Source: Isoetes taiwanensis (taxonomy: Eukaryota > Streptophyta > Lycopodiopsida > Isoetales > Isoetaceae). Taken from it: DNA of 64,000 nt. The position numbers and the translations under genes are program-made. Below the pieces are notes generated by a model. It saw only the letters and a program-made list of their open reading frames with translations. It was not told where the DNA came from and made no database searches. Each line of letters opens with the position of its first letter. Position 1 is the first letter of the stretch. The stretch spans positions 1,823,950 to 1,887,949 of the forward strand of contig JAJEKV010000061.1 of assembly GCA_021234155.1 (NCBI GenBank). The letters are read 5' to 3'. Shown here one piece after another: positions 47,690 through 60,100 of this stretch.

Positions 47690-49331
47690 GGGTGAGAGGA
47701 CATGCGTACAAGGCGAGCAACTTACAGAGTATGCGCCTTCCGTTGACTGACCACGCTTCCCCTTTTTAGAGTTGCCATATAGTTCCCACTGATTACGAAG
47801 ATGCTGGACCTGGTGGAAGAAGACATATGCATGAATTGTCTTCAATGTAATGTCATTTGTTTCATGGCTGACTTTAACATATTCCGTTGGAGTCAGGTTT
47901 CCAACCAGTACTCGACACTTCCGCTTGGCATTTTTAAGTGCTTCCTCTCTGATGGCCATTCCAAAGCCTGGTTCATGAGGATTTGAGCAATGGCTATAGT
48001 ATGATTTCCTTCATGATCCAGAATTCTGCATTGTCCAAATCACTTGCTCTCTTCCACTTGATAGCACGCCCAATTTCTGGGCCAAAGGGAACGATATCTG
48101 CACATGGAGGATGCATTTGCATACTTATGAAGGACTCATAAAGAGTATCCACGTGTTTTGCACTGATGACCCTGCATGTCATGTTGGCAGGGGCTTGATG
48201 CATATTGAATATGTCGACATCTATTTCAAACCCAACACCAAGTGGATAAATCCTTTCCCTATGCTTGATATTCAACATGGCGCGCTATGATAATTCACGC
48301 CTACTCTCTTTGTCAACTCCCTAGTAGAGGCTGTACACTTTACAATTTGCATTGATTCCTCCTCTCTTGCGTCACAAGGCATTACATCATCCCCACTTGT
48401 CTCAGATGAGCTCTGAGGCAGACTGGGGTGTCTTCCTTTCTTAGAGGAGGTGCCTGGTTGCTCTTCTGTTCTTTGTTTCTTGATCACCCGAACCTCAGCA
48501 GAATGATCAGAAGAGTCTCCTGCACTAGTGCTCAGATCAGGAGTTTGTACTCTCTTATCCATACTTGTAAGCATAAGAACTGGTGTCTCTATGCTAGGGT
48601 TACTTGACAAAGACGTTCTTTTTTTCTTTGTAGCAGATCGACTACTTCTCTGCACTTTTGTCCGCATCCCCCTTTTTTGGAATCCCATAACGAGACTTCA
48701 ACCAGGTTGAATCATACACTTTTGGTTGGGCCTTGCCATGATATTTTGTATACAAGCTCTTCGACCTAGTCTGCAGGCTCTCTTATGAGTTAAGCTGCTA
48801 ACCCTTGGCTGATCAGGAGTTTTGATTTTCAGTTATGCTTGCTGACATGAGTTGGGGGTCATAAGTGGCCAAGGGTAGCCTGTATCCACGGAAGCACTTG
48901 TCCAAAACGTCTTCCACATAAACTTCTATCTCACCGGGTACTTCTGCGTTCACCCCCATATCAATTGATATGCCCGCATTACTTGTCTTCTTTGTCCCTG
49001 GCATGGCAAAATACAAACACAAATCTTTGATATGGTTTGTGCTTGACTTAGGGTTCACGTTTCCAATTTCGATGCACCCATGTGTACTTGTTAGCAACAG
49101 ATGTAATTTCATCTTGAACTATATCAATCCCCTGAAATTGCACATCCTGGTCAGTCTCATTCGTAGCAGCAACAGCCTGGGGTATCCCAGATCATAGCCA
49201 GGCATACGGGGAGTCTGTTTTGTCCTTGCCATTAGTCCTGCATTGCATCAAACAAGAATTAAATACTGCTATTAAGTAATGACACGGTTTCAAAAGGCAG
49301 TATGAAGTATTAAAAGAGTTTCATTTCTGTC

Positions 49332-50012
49332 AAATTGGGCGAGCGCCCAATTTTATAAATTCTTATAATTAGATGATCCCAAAGTACGACCTAAAGGAAA
49401 TTGGGCGGGCGCCCAATTTTCCAGTTGTGGTAAAGGGGAAGAGGCACTTGCTGGAGAAATTGGACGTTGCCAAATGTGAAGTAAAGTGGAATGGTTCAAG
49501 GCAGTTGTCAAGTACATGACCTGCATAGAGATGCACTTAATTAAAGCATAGGGCGGGCGGCCAATTTGATAAGTCTAGCGGTTGATGATCTTGAAGCATA
49601 GACACTTGTTAGGGAAATTGGGCGGGCACCCAATTTGCTAAGTGTGAAGTAAGGTGGAATGGTTCAGGCAACTGTGAAGTACGTGACTTGCATAGAAATG
49701 CACTTAATTGAGGAATAGGGCGGGCGCACAATTTGACAAGTGGTCTGGCGGTGGATGATCTTGAGGCATAGACACTTGTAAGGGAAATTGGGTGGGCGCC
49801 CAATTTCTCACTATGGGGTCAAATGGATGAGCTGCCCAAAGATGCACAGAAATTGGGCGGGCACCCGATTTGCCAAGTGTGAAATGAAATGGTTCAGGAC
49901 GAGGAGTTCGAAGAAAAAATTGGGCAGCTGCCCATTTTGCCCCAGCTGTCCCTCCATGCCCCAGAAGCAGATGCACATTCTTGGGGCCAAAACGTGTGGG
50001 AGCCCAATTTCT
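49332..50012. repeat. array of about ten AAATTGGGCG-type palindromes in intron 1 of the ParB-like gene
   Basis: Clear copies start at 49332, 49398, 49615, 49785, 49850 and 49917; degenerate ones lie near 49459, 49548, 49717 and 49990. Most spacings are 60-70 bp. Part of the array grew by a 168-bp tandem duplication (starts 49476 and 49644) carrying GTGAAGTAA(A/G)GTGGAATGGTTCA and ATAGACACTTGT. Confidence 0.9.
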
Positions 50013-50383
50013 CTAAGTTTCCCTAGGGGCAAGAGAAGGTACATGTGAAAGAGGTACTTAAAGAAAAAATATTAGATTATTGCAACAACTTGAGGACAGA
50101 CTCAGAATCAGGAAGTGCAGGCTTCTTTCCAAGCAAAGGAGGAACAGTTATAGGATAGAATAGATGCCATTGCGGTTTCGAGACGAATATTTAAACATAT
50201 AAAAAAATAAGAAACAATCACAGTAACTAGAGAATGATGCAAGCATTACCTTTGCCTCCCTTGGTGGGGCGACTTTCCATCAACAATACAGAGGAGGATG
50301 TGTCGCCTTGATGTGGATGGGCGCCTTGTCGTAGATGCTAGTGACAGCAAAGCGTCTTCTTCAGAAGCAGAGCTTGGAACCAT

Positions 50384-51960
50384 TGAATATGCAGCTATCC
50401 AAATAAAAGAATACTTTTAAAATAGTCATGCACCGAGGCCGCACTGGCTTATGACAAGTGTCGACTTTCTGTTAAAATGGACCGTTGTAGTCCATAAATA
50501 ATGGGCCGCCGCTGTGGTTCCCAAGTCACTGGGATGCCACGTGGCGATCCTGCGTCCAAGAACAGCAGGACGCCACATGAGAACCCTCTGTACTTGAAAA
50601 TTATAATCAGGGGCCGGTGGGCCATGGGTCCACAATTCAAATTTGAAATTCAAACAAAATTTGAATATCCACACGTGCAGTAGATATAATGACATTGCGT
50701 ACGTGTCCGAAATAAAATTATTAAATATTGTCCTTTATTAAATAGATATATATGGGAGAAAATTTGAAATCGGAATTTGAATTTGCTGAGTAATTCAATT
50801 ATCGCTCCTTTATGCCATCAGATTGCGTCCATTGCTTTCTGCATTTGAATCAAAAATTCTTGAGCGCCTAGTTTAATATAGTTGATCGAAGAACTCCCAT
50901 GGCGCACCACACTCCCAAGGTAATTTTACTTCAAAAGTGTAGTTCTATAGTTTTGGTAGCATTGTTTGAGTTCGAATTCATGTTTCCTATTGGAAAAACA
51001 TGATTTTGAAGATGTCTGTATTTTACTGCTGTCATAACATGGATTTCAAGTTGTGTGCTTCCATGCTTACTATTTATATAGACTCATGATGGAGCTATGT
51101 ATACTTTATCTTGTTGAATTGACTTATGATACGAGAAACTAGAATTCAAGAAGCAGTGGCAGCTTCTATGAGCAGAGTGGCAAGCTGCTCTCCTAACACT
51201 GATCTATACTTTTCTTTATCATATTTTTAGTGTCATGGTAAGAGTAATGCAGCTTGGTGATAGGGCTTGTCCACCTATCCCACTTCCAAAGATACAGGTA
51301 AAAGTGATGGAGGCTGTTTCACGGTGTCTTCTGCATATGGTCGAGGATGTATGGGCTCCTTGATCTATACAGTCGAGGATGTATGGGCTCCTTGATGGAT
51401 AATGGAAATGGAAGACGCCCTCTACAGGGTGACCCTTTCGTTTTAATTCAGAGGATACTGAAAATCTGGTTCTATGACCTCTATCTGATATCTCTTTGGT
51501 TTTATTGCTGCTCAATCCAATAAGTTTCAGTTCATGGAGGATGAAGATGTTGAGGCTTCTCCTGTAGTAGTCCTCTATGAAAGTTGAAACATTATACTTT
51601 GTACTTTTCATATATGTGCAGAAATACTTCCTATAAGATCCATGTGGGATCGTTGATGTAATTCTTCCTATCATATGAATAAAAAAGCAGTTCCGTTCCT
51701 TCAAACAAAAAAAAAAAAGAGAATTGATTGAGCTCCCTCTTGCTCAAATGGTCTAGCTTTGAATGGACTGCCTCTGGTTGGCCTGCCAATTCACTATTGG
51801 TTTTAAGATTGCAGGTTCAGTACTCAGTCCAAGTGCTGATACAAATTGATCAGTCGCCCAATCTGAGGAGTCATGGTCTTAGAGTCATCAGCAGCCCCCT
51901 ATTTTGAGGTCCTCTACTCCATTTGCCTCATGACATGTGCACATTGCACATCAGGCAACC
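50384..51960. other. spacer upstream of the ParB-like gene
   Basis: No supported gene is present. A 32-bp unit with GTCGAGGATGTATGGGCTCC is tandemly duplicated at 51340-51396. An A run lies at 51706-51718. Confidence 0.45.
51730..51830 (+). mobile_element. possible tRNA-derived SINE head
   Basis: TTGCTCAAATGGTCTAG resembles a pol III A box, and GCAGGTTCAGTACTC a B box, about 75 bp apart. No clear tail or target duplication was found, so this is tentative. Confidence 0.2.
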
Positions 51961-52540
51961 CAAATTGGGCGGGGCTTGCATGGAGTGCGACATGCATAGT
52001 AACCAATTCGGGCGAGCGCCCAATATTAGCTTTCATGTCCTTCCCTGTGCAGGAAGGAAAACTAATTGGGCGGGCGCCCAATTTGTATTGCCTGGTGTGC
52101 ACAGCAAACGGGAACATGGATGGGCGGCCGCCCAATTTCAGCTTCCCAATCACAACTTAGGGATGTCACCTTGTGGAACCTGTCAAAACCACATGCATTA
52201 ACGGGAGGGGGCAATTTTTTATCCTTTTTCATATGTATACTAAGGGTCATAGAGGTTTTTGGATGCTCTTGTATTATAAAAACATACGGAAAGGGATCAA
52301 ATTTACCTATCAGAAACACGTATACTAGGGGTTTTTTGGCTACCCCATGCACGCAGGTGGCATGTCTCGTATAAAGAACGTGGATCTCCCGGACCCAATC
52401 ATCCCCTCTACGATGCTTCGAAAACAAATTGGGTGGCCACCCAATTTGAGGCCCCCGAGAATGCCAAAATAGCTTGGACCATCCAATATGAGCTCCCGAA
52501 CCGAGTGCACCATCGGTCAAATTGGGCATCCGTATGACAG
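51961..52540. repeat. AAATTGGGCG-type palindromes upstream of the transposase-like ORF
   Basis: Near-complete copies lie at about 52000, 52063, 52116 and 52426, with half copies at about 51960 and 52518. The copy at 52426, AAATTGGGTGGCCACCCAAT and onward, has changed both arms and stays a perfect palindrome. Confidence 0.85.
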
Positions 52541-53121
52541 GGTAACATTTGTGTACGACATGCTTGGGAACAATATGAAAGGTCGACGAGCGAAACGTCT
52601 TGTGTTGCATGGCCGGCTAGTCTGTGAGAGAGCCCGGTATCTCGGGCTTGGAATCTCAAAGTCAGGGTATCTGAAATGGAAAGCGCAATACATGGAGGGT
52701 GCTTGCAAAGCAGAGCACGGCAATTGTGGTAGTATGAAGCTTCATGCATCCACCTTAGCATCCGATGTTGTGTTCTCCATGTTCGTAAGGGAGGATTGCA
52801 AATCCTTGCCTCACCGTAGTCGGAGGAATGAAGATGGCATCCGGGAAAACGTTAGGAAGTTGCCTGCAATGTTTACGAAAAATGAGCATCCTAGATGAGG
52901 TGAACGTAGAAGTTATGGCACTAACAGGCAAGAAAGTCTCGCCAACGGGGTTTCATAGAACATGGAAAAGAAGCTTTAGGGATGTTAATATCGCAAAAAG
53001 GATTCCGTTCTCTAAATGTGATAGATGCGAGGTCATCCATACGAAGTTGTTGAAGACAAAGGATGAGGCAGAAAGGAGGATATTGCATGACCAGCTTTTT
53101 TCTGCCTTTTCATTTTCATGA
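52488..53121 (+). pseudogene. N-terminal part of an unclassified transposase-like protein
   Basis: Two frames, joined by a shift near 52880-52890, give LVCERARYLGLGISKSGYLK, CKAEHGNCGSMKLHAS and, later, VSPTGFHRTWKRSF, then IPFSKCDRCEVI. This order recalls the amino-terminal part of a widespread, poorly named eukaryotic element protein. The CDRC suggests a zinc site. The frame stops at 53121 and no catalytic region follows. It is divergent to the ParB-like gene with palindromes between them; a shared element is possible but unproven. Confidence 0.4.
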
Positions 53122-53873
53122 CAATTTTTTTTTTTTTACTTTTCATTTTAATTTTCACTGGGCTATTTCACGGACTTAAGTCTATGGCACCTGATGGACT
53201 TAAGTCTAAGGCACTTCATCATTTTTGAATGGTTGGATTAAGGACTTGACCCCATCTATGATGGTAGATAATATGGATTGGCAATATGCGATGTTGTGGA
53301 TTCCTCTAGTCCCTCTTCTATAGTTTAATATCAGTTATTATGAACATATGCAAGTTACAGATTCTTCTTTAAAATGTTCCATTTGCTTTTGGCATTTGCA
53401 CATATCAAAACTGATTGAAAATGCATTTGATATATGTGAATGAGCAATCCATGATGCAGTACTAGGCAACAAAGGCAACAAAGGCAACAAAGGTTGAGCA
53501 AGATGCAATGCTTCTTTTGAAGACATTCTAAATGGTTGAACAAGAAGTTCCCCTATTTAGGGAGCAATTTATGCAATTATATCAATCACTAGTAATTGCA
53601 AATGTCATTGAGCACCTGTACCATAATAGTTGGAAATGACAGGCATTTGTGCAAAAAGGCACGATCAAAATTGCAATACAGATGAATTATTGTTAATGCA
53701 TTGAACTATCAAAGAGTCCATTTCTCAGTTTGTACATGAAGAACACTATGTGTTAGGCATTACGAGATGGTATCTTTATAGATGGCAAAAATGTCAATTG
53801 TGGAAGAAACTAAGTTGTATCTCTCAATGGTCAACAAGTGACAATGGAGAATATGCAAATTAGTTGATTTGGC
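53122..53873. other. AT-rich sequence before the LINE insertion
   Basis: A GGCAACAAA triplet repeat lies at 53466-53492. This stretch may be the gag part of the copia element found after 57 kb, but no gag motif is clear. Confidence 0.3.
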
Positions 53874-53889
53874 AAGTCTAGTGATTGTT

Positions 53890-56818
53890 TTTTTTTTTTT
53901 TTTTTTTTTTTTTTTTGAGGTAAGAGTGTTTTTTGTTATTAATAATAATAATAAAGATACAGAGAGTCCCCAATGGGACAAATAGGAAGCATTAGGGCTA
54001 TTAAATGGGTTCTCTATGCATCATGATGCGTACTAAGGGAAGTCCTATTCCACAACAACATAATGGTAGAGAGACCCTATCTGGTCAGTTACTCAGATTG
54101 CTTTCTCCACTAAACTCGAATTGTTCCACCATTAGACCTATCATGAAGGTCTAGGTCCTCAGAGCTCATCCAATGGCACTTGAAGTAGTTATAAAATCCT
54201 TCAATCTTACCAATTCTGTCCAATCCCTTATTATAGCTCATCCCCATCTTCCTGTGGTGGGACAATGCCATTAAAGCAACTTCCCTATTAAAAAGATTTT
54301 TAAGTTTCTCAATAGAGATAGATTGCCCCCCCAAAGTGATATCGCACCGATGTCTCCATATAGTCCGTAGAGCCAAACTAACCAGGGGAGGCTTCAATCT
54401 GACTGCCCTGAGACCATGACAACATTCGGCCATCCAAGTTGGTGCACATGCAGTCTCACAACAGGGCATACCCAATACCAAAACTCTATAATTCTTGGAC
54501 AGAAGAAGAGATGTGAAAGAGATTCGCTAGCCTGGCACCCAAGAGGACATAAATCAGAAGACACAATTCCTCTATGGACCAGCTTCACTTTAGTGTTGAG
54601 GCCTCCTTGGAGGGCCTCCCATCTAAAAAATTGTATTCTCCTAGAGCATAAGGTTTTCCAGGAGTTTGCCAGGAGGAGCTTAGCCACTGATCCACTCACT
54701 TGAAGCCTAGCTTCTGCTTTGAGAGGGGAGTCATCACAAAGGGCCCGATATATACTAGCAACACTGTATGACTCCTTGCCTACACAGACCACTTTTCCTC
54801 AGGACCAGTAGCCCCTGAGAGAAGCTTAACATTATCTAGAATTTTCCGTAGTATCTTTCTATCACCCTCCCCTGCCCTTTGCACTTTGAGTCTAAATTCC
54901 ATCCAAGAGATCCAGCTATCGTTTTCCCAAAGATCTTTTGCAATTTTAAGATCCCATGGTCTCGCCATTTCTTAAAGATGCGAGGATGAACTAATGCCAA
55001 GGGACGTCCATTCTCTTCCCATACATGAGTATTCCAAAATATACTGACTTTCCCAGCCTCTCGAGGTATAGTCATGGGGGAGCATACTGTTTGCACCTCC
55101 CTCCAAGCATGAAGAATACGCCTCATGACTGGGGAAGTGCCAGAGGCGACCCTAAAGTTACAAAAGAAGGCTCCTAGCTCATCCCTAGGAAGGGATGGTT
55201 TACCCTGAATCTTGCACAAATCAAACCAGTGCTTAACAAATGCCAGAGCAGGAGATGTATCACCTTGTAACACTCGCCAGACAAATCTAGCCGCCAGAGC
55301 TTGAGCCTGCGTGAAAGGGTCCTTACATCCAATCCCTCCATCCCTTTTATCCCTGCATAGCTCGGACCAAGCAACGTTAGCCATACCCCCCCAAATGAAC
55401 TTTCTAATGATAACCTGTATTTGATTATAAACTCCTTTCTGGGCTACCAACACAGACGAGGAATATATGTGAGAGCTGGCCGTAATTAGATTAGCAATCT
55501 TCACCTTTCCCGCAGACATAATCCTTTAGAGGACCATAACCCAACCTTTTTCTAAGTTTGTCTAAAATAGGAGCCCAGAGACCCTTCATATTATCTGAGA
55601 CCGAAAGGGGCAAACCCAATAGCTTAACTGTTTCCCCTGCAGATACGACTGGGAAGCCCAAACCATTAGCACGAGGGTCAATATCTCCCTCCAAGGCCCA
55701 TAGAACGGTACTTTTGGTGGCATTTAGGCCTATGCCTGATATAACCTCAAAAGCAATCAATACCTCACGAAAGGAATGGAAGCTACCATCGTCATACCTG
55801 AGGAACATAAAGGTGTCATCCGTGATATTGCATGATTGTGAGTTTTTCAAATTGATTCGGTAAAACTAGACCGCTGATGCCCCTTCCAATACTTTGAGAT
55901 TAACCATCCTTGTGAGAAGGTTGGCCATAATTAGAAATGTATGGGGCAAGCGGCAGCCTTGCCCTCGATACCCTTCCCCGAGGTCAAAGAGACCGGAAGG
56001 TTCACCATTGACCAAGACAGATGCAGAGGCAAATTTGTTCATTCCCAATGAGATGTCGATGAACCGCTTATTGAAACCCATGTGACTCATCACTTCTCAG
56101 AGCCATCCCACCTAAGGGAATCGTAGGCCTTTCTAAAATCCATCTTAACAAGTACACGCTTTGCCGTGTAGATCTACACCAATGCATACCTTCTCTAGCC
56201 GCTAGGTAATTGTCCAATATATATCTACCCCGCGAAAGGGCTGATTGCTCCCTTCCAACAACCCCTGCTCAAGATGGGCTTAAGACGGTTGGCGTGCCTT
56301 TCATGATTACCTTATATAAGACATTGGTTAGTGCAATGGGACGCCACTCCCCAAGTGATTGAGGTCTAGAGACTTTGGGACCAAGGTGATGAATCCCGCC
56401 GCTAGAGTTGGATGTAACGAGCAAGAGGACCAAGCCCCCAAATAGCCTCCACAAAGTCTGGTCCAAGAGCCGCCCCAAAACTCCACAAAAATTCAGAGGG
56501 AAGCCATCGGGGGCGGGGACTTACCGTAAGCCGCGAGCATAGTACTTTAAATATCTCCTCTTCGCCCTCTACGACGCAGCCAGAGTGGGTTGTCATCTGT
56601 AGTATCTTATGTGCCCAATCAATGGGCCAACCAAAGAGAGATTTGGGATTGATAGGAGGATGGGAGATTGTCTGCTTTGAATTGAGCCCCGAAAGTCGCC
56701 TCGAATACACTTTGATAGCCCCGGGATCGAAAAGTATATTTTGGCAGTTATCTTTAATTGAAGTAATACTGTTCTCTGCTAATCTGGCCCCTGCCATTCT
56801 AAAGAAGCACTTCTAAAG
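53890..56818 (-). mobile_element. 5'-truncated LINE (L1-like) with 16-bp target-site duplication
   Basis: The element is flanked by AAGTCTAGTGATTGTT at 53874-53889 and 56819-56834. Its poly(A) tail shows as a T run ending at 53916. Minus-strand frames, in order, give EWRPIALTNVLYK, GYRGQGCRLPHTF, ITDDTFMFLRYDD (the catalytic ADD replaced by TDD), VKLLGLPLS, VYNQIQVIIRKFIWGG and a zf-RVT region with HRGIVSSDLCPLGC and ESLSHLFFCP. Several frameshifts and stops break the ORF. The endonuclease and ORF1 are missing by truncation. Confidence 0.92.
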
Positions 56819-57189
56819 AAGTCTAGTGATTGTTGGTGCTACTAGAGAGCATACATATTTGTTTATTCTCATCAAGTTAGCAATACTCATTCAAGATGAG
56901 TTGCCAAATATTGGACCTGCCAAGTCAAGTTTAAGAAGACTCATAAGTATATGCATGTAGTATAAGTAATCATAAATCAAGCTTGATTATTTATTTTGCA
57001 ACTTGTACTCTAGCTTTCTTATTTAACCCTTTTTTTTTTCTTGAGCAGTTAAAAAAATCCAACTTGTGTAGCTATGGATATACAAAGTTCTTACTTGCAA
57101 AAATGTGCCATATCTCTCACAGTTACAATCAACAAGAGCATTCATGACAGTAGCTCATACTTTGCCTCTGGCTACCACATAGTGGATTG

Positions 57190-60100
57190 ATGGTGCGACA
57201 TCCCATCACATGTTAGGTATCAAAAACCTCCTTGTCAATTTGCAATCGCTACCTCAGTCTCTAGGCATTTCCACAAGTACTGGCAATAAATTAGCAGCAT
57301 CTCATATTGGTGAAGTCCAAATTTGTCTTGGCAAAGAAGAAGTTCTTTCATTAGTAAATGTTCTTGAAATGCTCCTAGGGAGTTTCACACTTGAAAATTA
57401 AATAGAAAGTAATAATAGAAACTCAAATAATATATAACTTCTCATTATGAGGACTTCTGCTCTTAATCATTTGACATCCGAGTTTCCAACTAATCCCTCG
57501 ACACGCCGCTATTACTCCACACTTCCCTCTGCGCAAACCTCACTTAGCTATTAACTCTGCCTATAAGAAGAAAGAAGAGAAAAGTGGGGTTAGTCCTGGG
57601 AAGGACTAAGTGGGTAAACCATTACCTTAACCTGAGGCGAATCATTAGTTATACAAACATTAGTCTCATAAACACAGAAAACATTTTCTTATACTTAATT
57701 GTGATTCAGGGATGATCAATCCCTCACCCGAGTTCTCACGTATATCATTTCGGACACGACTATATGTCCACATACCAATCACCTGAGCACGTTGCTCCCT
57801 TCGGCAATGACAAAGGGGCGGGTTCTTTCATATAGATTCATTCTTTAATGTGTCATTATATTCGCAAATTCACAAAGAATCAATAACAAAATAAAACATG
57901 CAAGCTTTTCAACAAACTACTAAACAAAGGAAAAGATAACTCGAAACCAAATAGAAATTCCAAAGATCCGGCTCTGGCTACCCACCAAAGAATCTTCCAT
58001 GTGCAGTCTTGTTTGACCCCTGTCCACCTTTTCTATGATATCTCTCTAGCTTAAAGATTACAAGAGGTGCCACCCAATTCTGAAACTAGACTCGAAGAGC
58101 TTTCCAGAATGCTCAAGATCATTCCGCTCTGATGAATGCTCACCGAGTTATGATGTTTCAAAGTTTGCCTTTGTTTTTATACTATCTGCCTTTTTCCAAA
58201 ATTAAAACAATATCCTCTCCTTTCCAATTATAGGAATTATCTTCTATCCTTATCAAATCTTATCTAGTTTATCTCCTCTAATCATAGCTCTACTATTCTA
58301 GTACATATATTCCCTCTTTTTCTTCAGAAGTATAAATACCATATTCAATTTGTTTTCCAACCATTGCAATTCTTTTAAATATTCCTGACCTAAGAAAAAG
58401 AATAAAAATCATTTACTTACCCCTCAACCCCCTAGGTGTGTTACAGTTCTATTCGCCCGGGGTTTGGATCAGAACTTGCTTTGTGTTGCTCAATTGGCTC
58501 ACTCAGACTTCAACGTGGATTTTTCTTTCCACCAAGCAAGCATTATAAATTCTCTGACCAGAAAGATCATGGCCATTTGTGCATATTATAGCAACCTCTA
58601 TAAGCTACATTCTTTTTCTCCAGGATTTGCTCTTCACACTCAAATCTCTGATCATTAATGGCACACCAGATTGACATGATGGCCTAGACAACATACATAG
58701 TACCATCACTTCTAATATTGTCACATGTCTACAACCAAAATTGGATTTTCCTCGCAACTGTGAGATCTCTACTATGGAAAAGCACCAATAAAAGCTTGTT
58801 CCTAGCGGCCCATCAATGCACTCTTCCTAGAGCATGAGTTCATAGCGATCTCTCTGGTGAGCATCCGCGCTCCATTGGAGGCTTCACTTATTTTCTCACC
58901 TTCATCGATGATGCATCTCGGTACTTCCGAAGAAAATCTGAAGTCTTTCATAATTTTCAATTTTATGTTGATTTTGTGCACATCCAATTTGGTCGGCCCC
59001 TCCAGAGCCTCATGAGTGACAATAGAGGAGAGTACACCTCTGCATAAATGGCTCGATTCTGTGCCACCAAGGGCATTGAGCATCGTACCTCAGTGACAAG
59101 AAATTCTGAGCAGAATGGACTTGTAGAGAGGATGAGATGAACAGAACCATCAAAGATATGACATAATGCCTCTTCAAGAAAAACTCCCAGTGCTTTTTTG
59201 GGCAGAGGCGGTCCACATTGCAGTTTATATCACAAATAAACTTATGCCTCAAAAAATCACTTTCAAAGAAGACTCCTTTTCAACTTTAGACTAGACAAAT
59301 CCCTCGTCTAAGTCATCTCAAAATTTTTTGGATGCTTCTCGAAGCATTCCTTCAATCTTTGTTGGCTACTCATTCACCAAGAAGGGGTACAAATTGTTCA
59401 ATCCCATCTCAAAGTGTATGTTCTTTAGTAGGATACCCAATTCTTTGAAGACCAGCTTTCACCTGCTTCAGGCCCTGAACAAATTCCTTTTATCTTGCCT
59501 TTCCTTGCATAGAATCCCCATCTGCTGCAACACAGATCCATGCCATGGGTGACTCCCACAATGAGCTTCCTGAGCCTCTTGAATTCCAACTTTTCCCAAA
59601 GATCCCAAGTGCAGCTTGTTGAAAATAGGCCTCTGCATGTCCACGTCCAGTCCTACAGTCGTGCCTCTTGGCACAGTCACGCCTCTCTGAGGCATATATA
59701 TGTGCTACGGTTTGTTCGCAGGGTCGTCAGGTGGTATTCTCCAAATGGATTTGTAAGCTTAAATACAAAACTAATGGAAGTTTGGATCGCTTCAAGACTA
59801 GACTTGTGGCTCGTGGGTTCTTGTGGCTCGTGGGTTCTCTCAAATCTTTTGATTTTGTGGACACTTTCTCCCATGTTGTGAAGATGGCCACCATTCGAAT
59901 CCTCTTATCATTTTTTGCTCAGATTGATTTGGTTGAAGATTCTTTTTACCATGGAGACCTCTTTGACGATGTTTATCAGAAGGCTATATTCAGTCCGAAC
60001 AGAAGCATCTAGTCTGCAAACTCAATAAGGCTTCCTATAGCCTTCGACAAGCCCCTTGGGCTTAGTATTAGAAGATACGCATGTTCCTTCTGGCTCAAGG

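Larger units (their letters stand above)
45539..50383 (-). pseudogene. multi-exon gene with a ParB-like region, decayed
   Basis: ParB-like folds include DNA-partition proteins, nucleases and sulfiredoxins. I place exons at 50383-50250 (ATG), 49237-47726, 47418-46353, 46278-about 46080 and further short pieces to 45539. Junction phases agree (AG|G, phase 0, G|CG). The second exon has a Ser/Lys-rich linker, then ISAKHVDTLYESF, CADIVPFGPEIG and, across a frameshift, WIMK-GNHTIAIAQ. This recalls the helix, strand and G-x-HR pattern of ParB. Next come VLVGNLTPTEYVKVSHETND and QVQHLRNQWELYG. Exon 3 is helical and exon 4 leads to a coiled segment (QIFDQLEIMLENKKSLA). In-frame stops near 49192 and 49107, several in exon 3, and frameshifts make it non-functional as read. 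Introns 1-3 carry palindromes of the AAATTGGGCG family. It is probably an element gene; the fold call is by motif only. Confidence 0.55.

Noticed and set aside
49206-49232. ATG followed by MARTKQTPR on the minus strand, mimicking the histone H3 tail
   Set aside because: The acceptor at 49238 joins exon 1 (ending 50250) in a different frame, which continues into the downstream ParB-like coding. The H3-like frame ends shortly after, so the match is probably chance.
46318-52540. Palindrome array as a CRISPR-like array
   Set aside because: Copies diverge, spacers are related by duplication and vary in length, and the context is a plant gene with introns.
58802-59083. Minus-strand ORF of 93 codons
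   Set aside because: It is the reverse of the copia integrase region, whose plus-strand motifs are clear.
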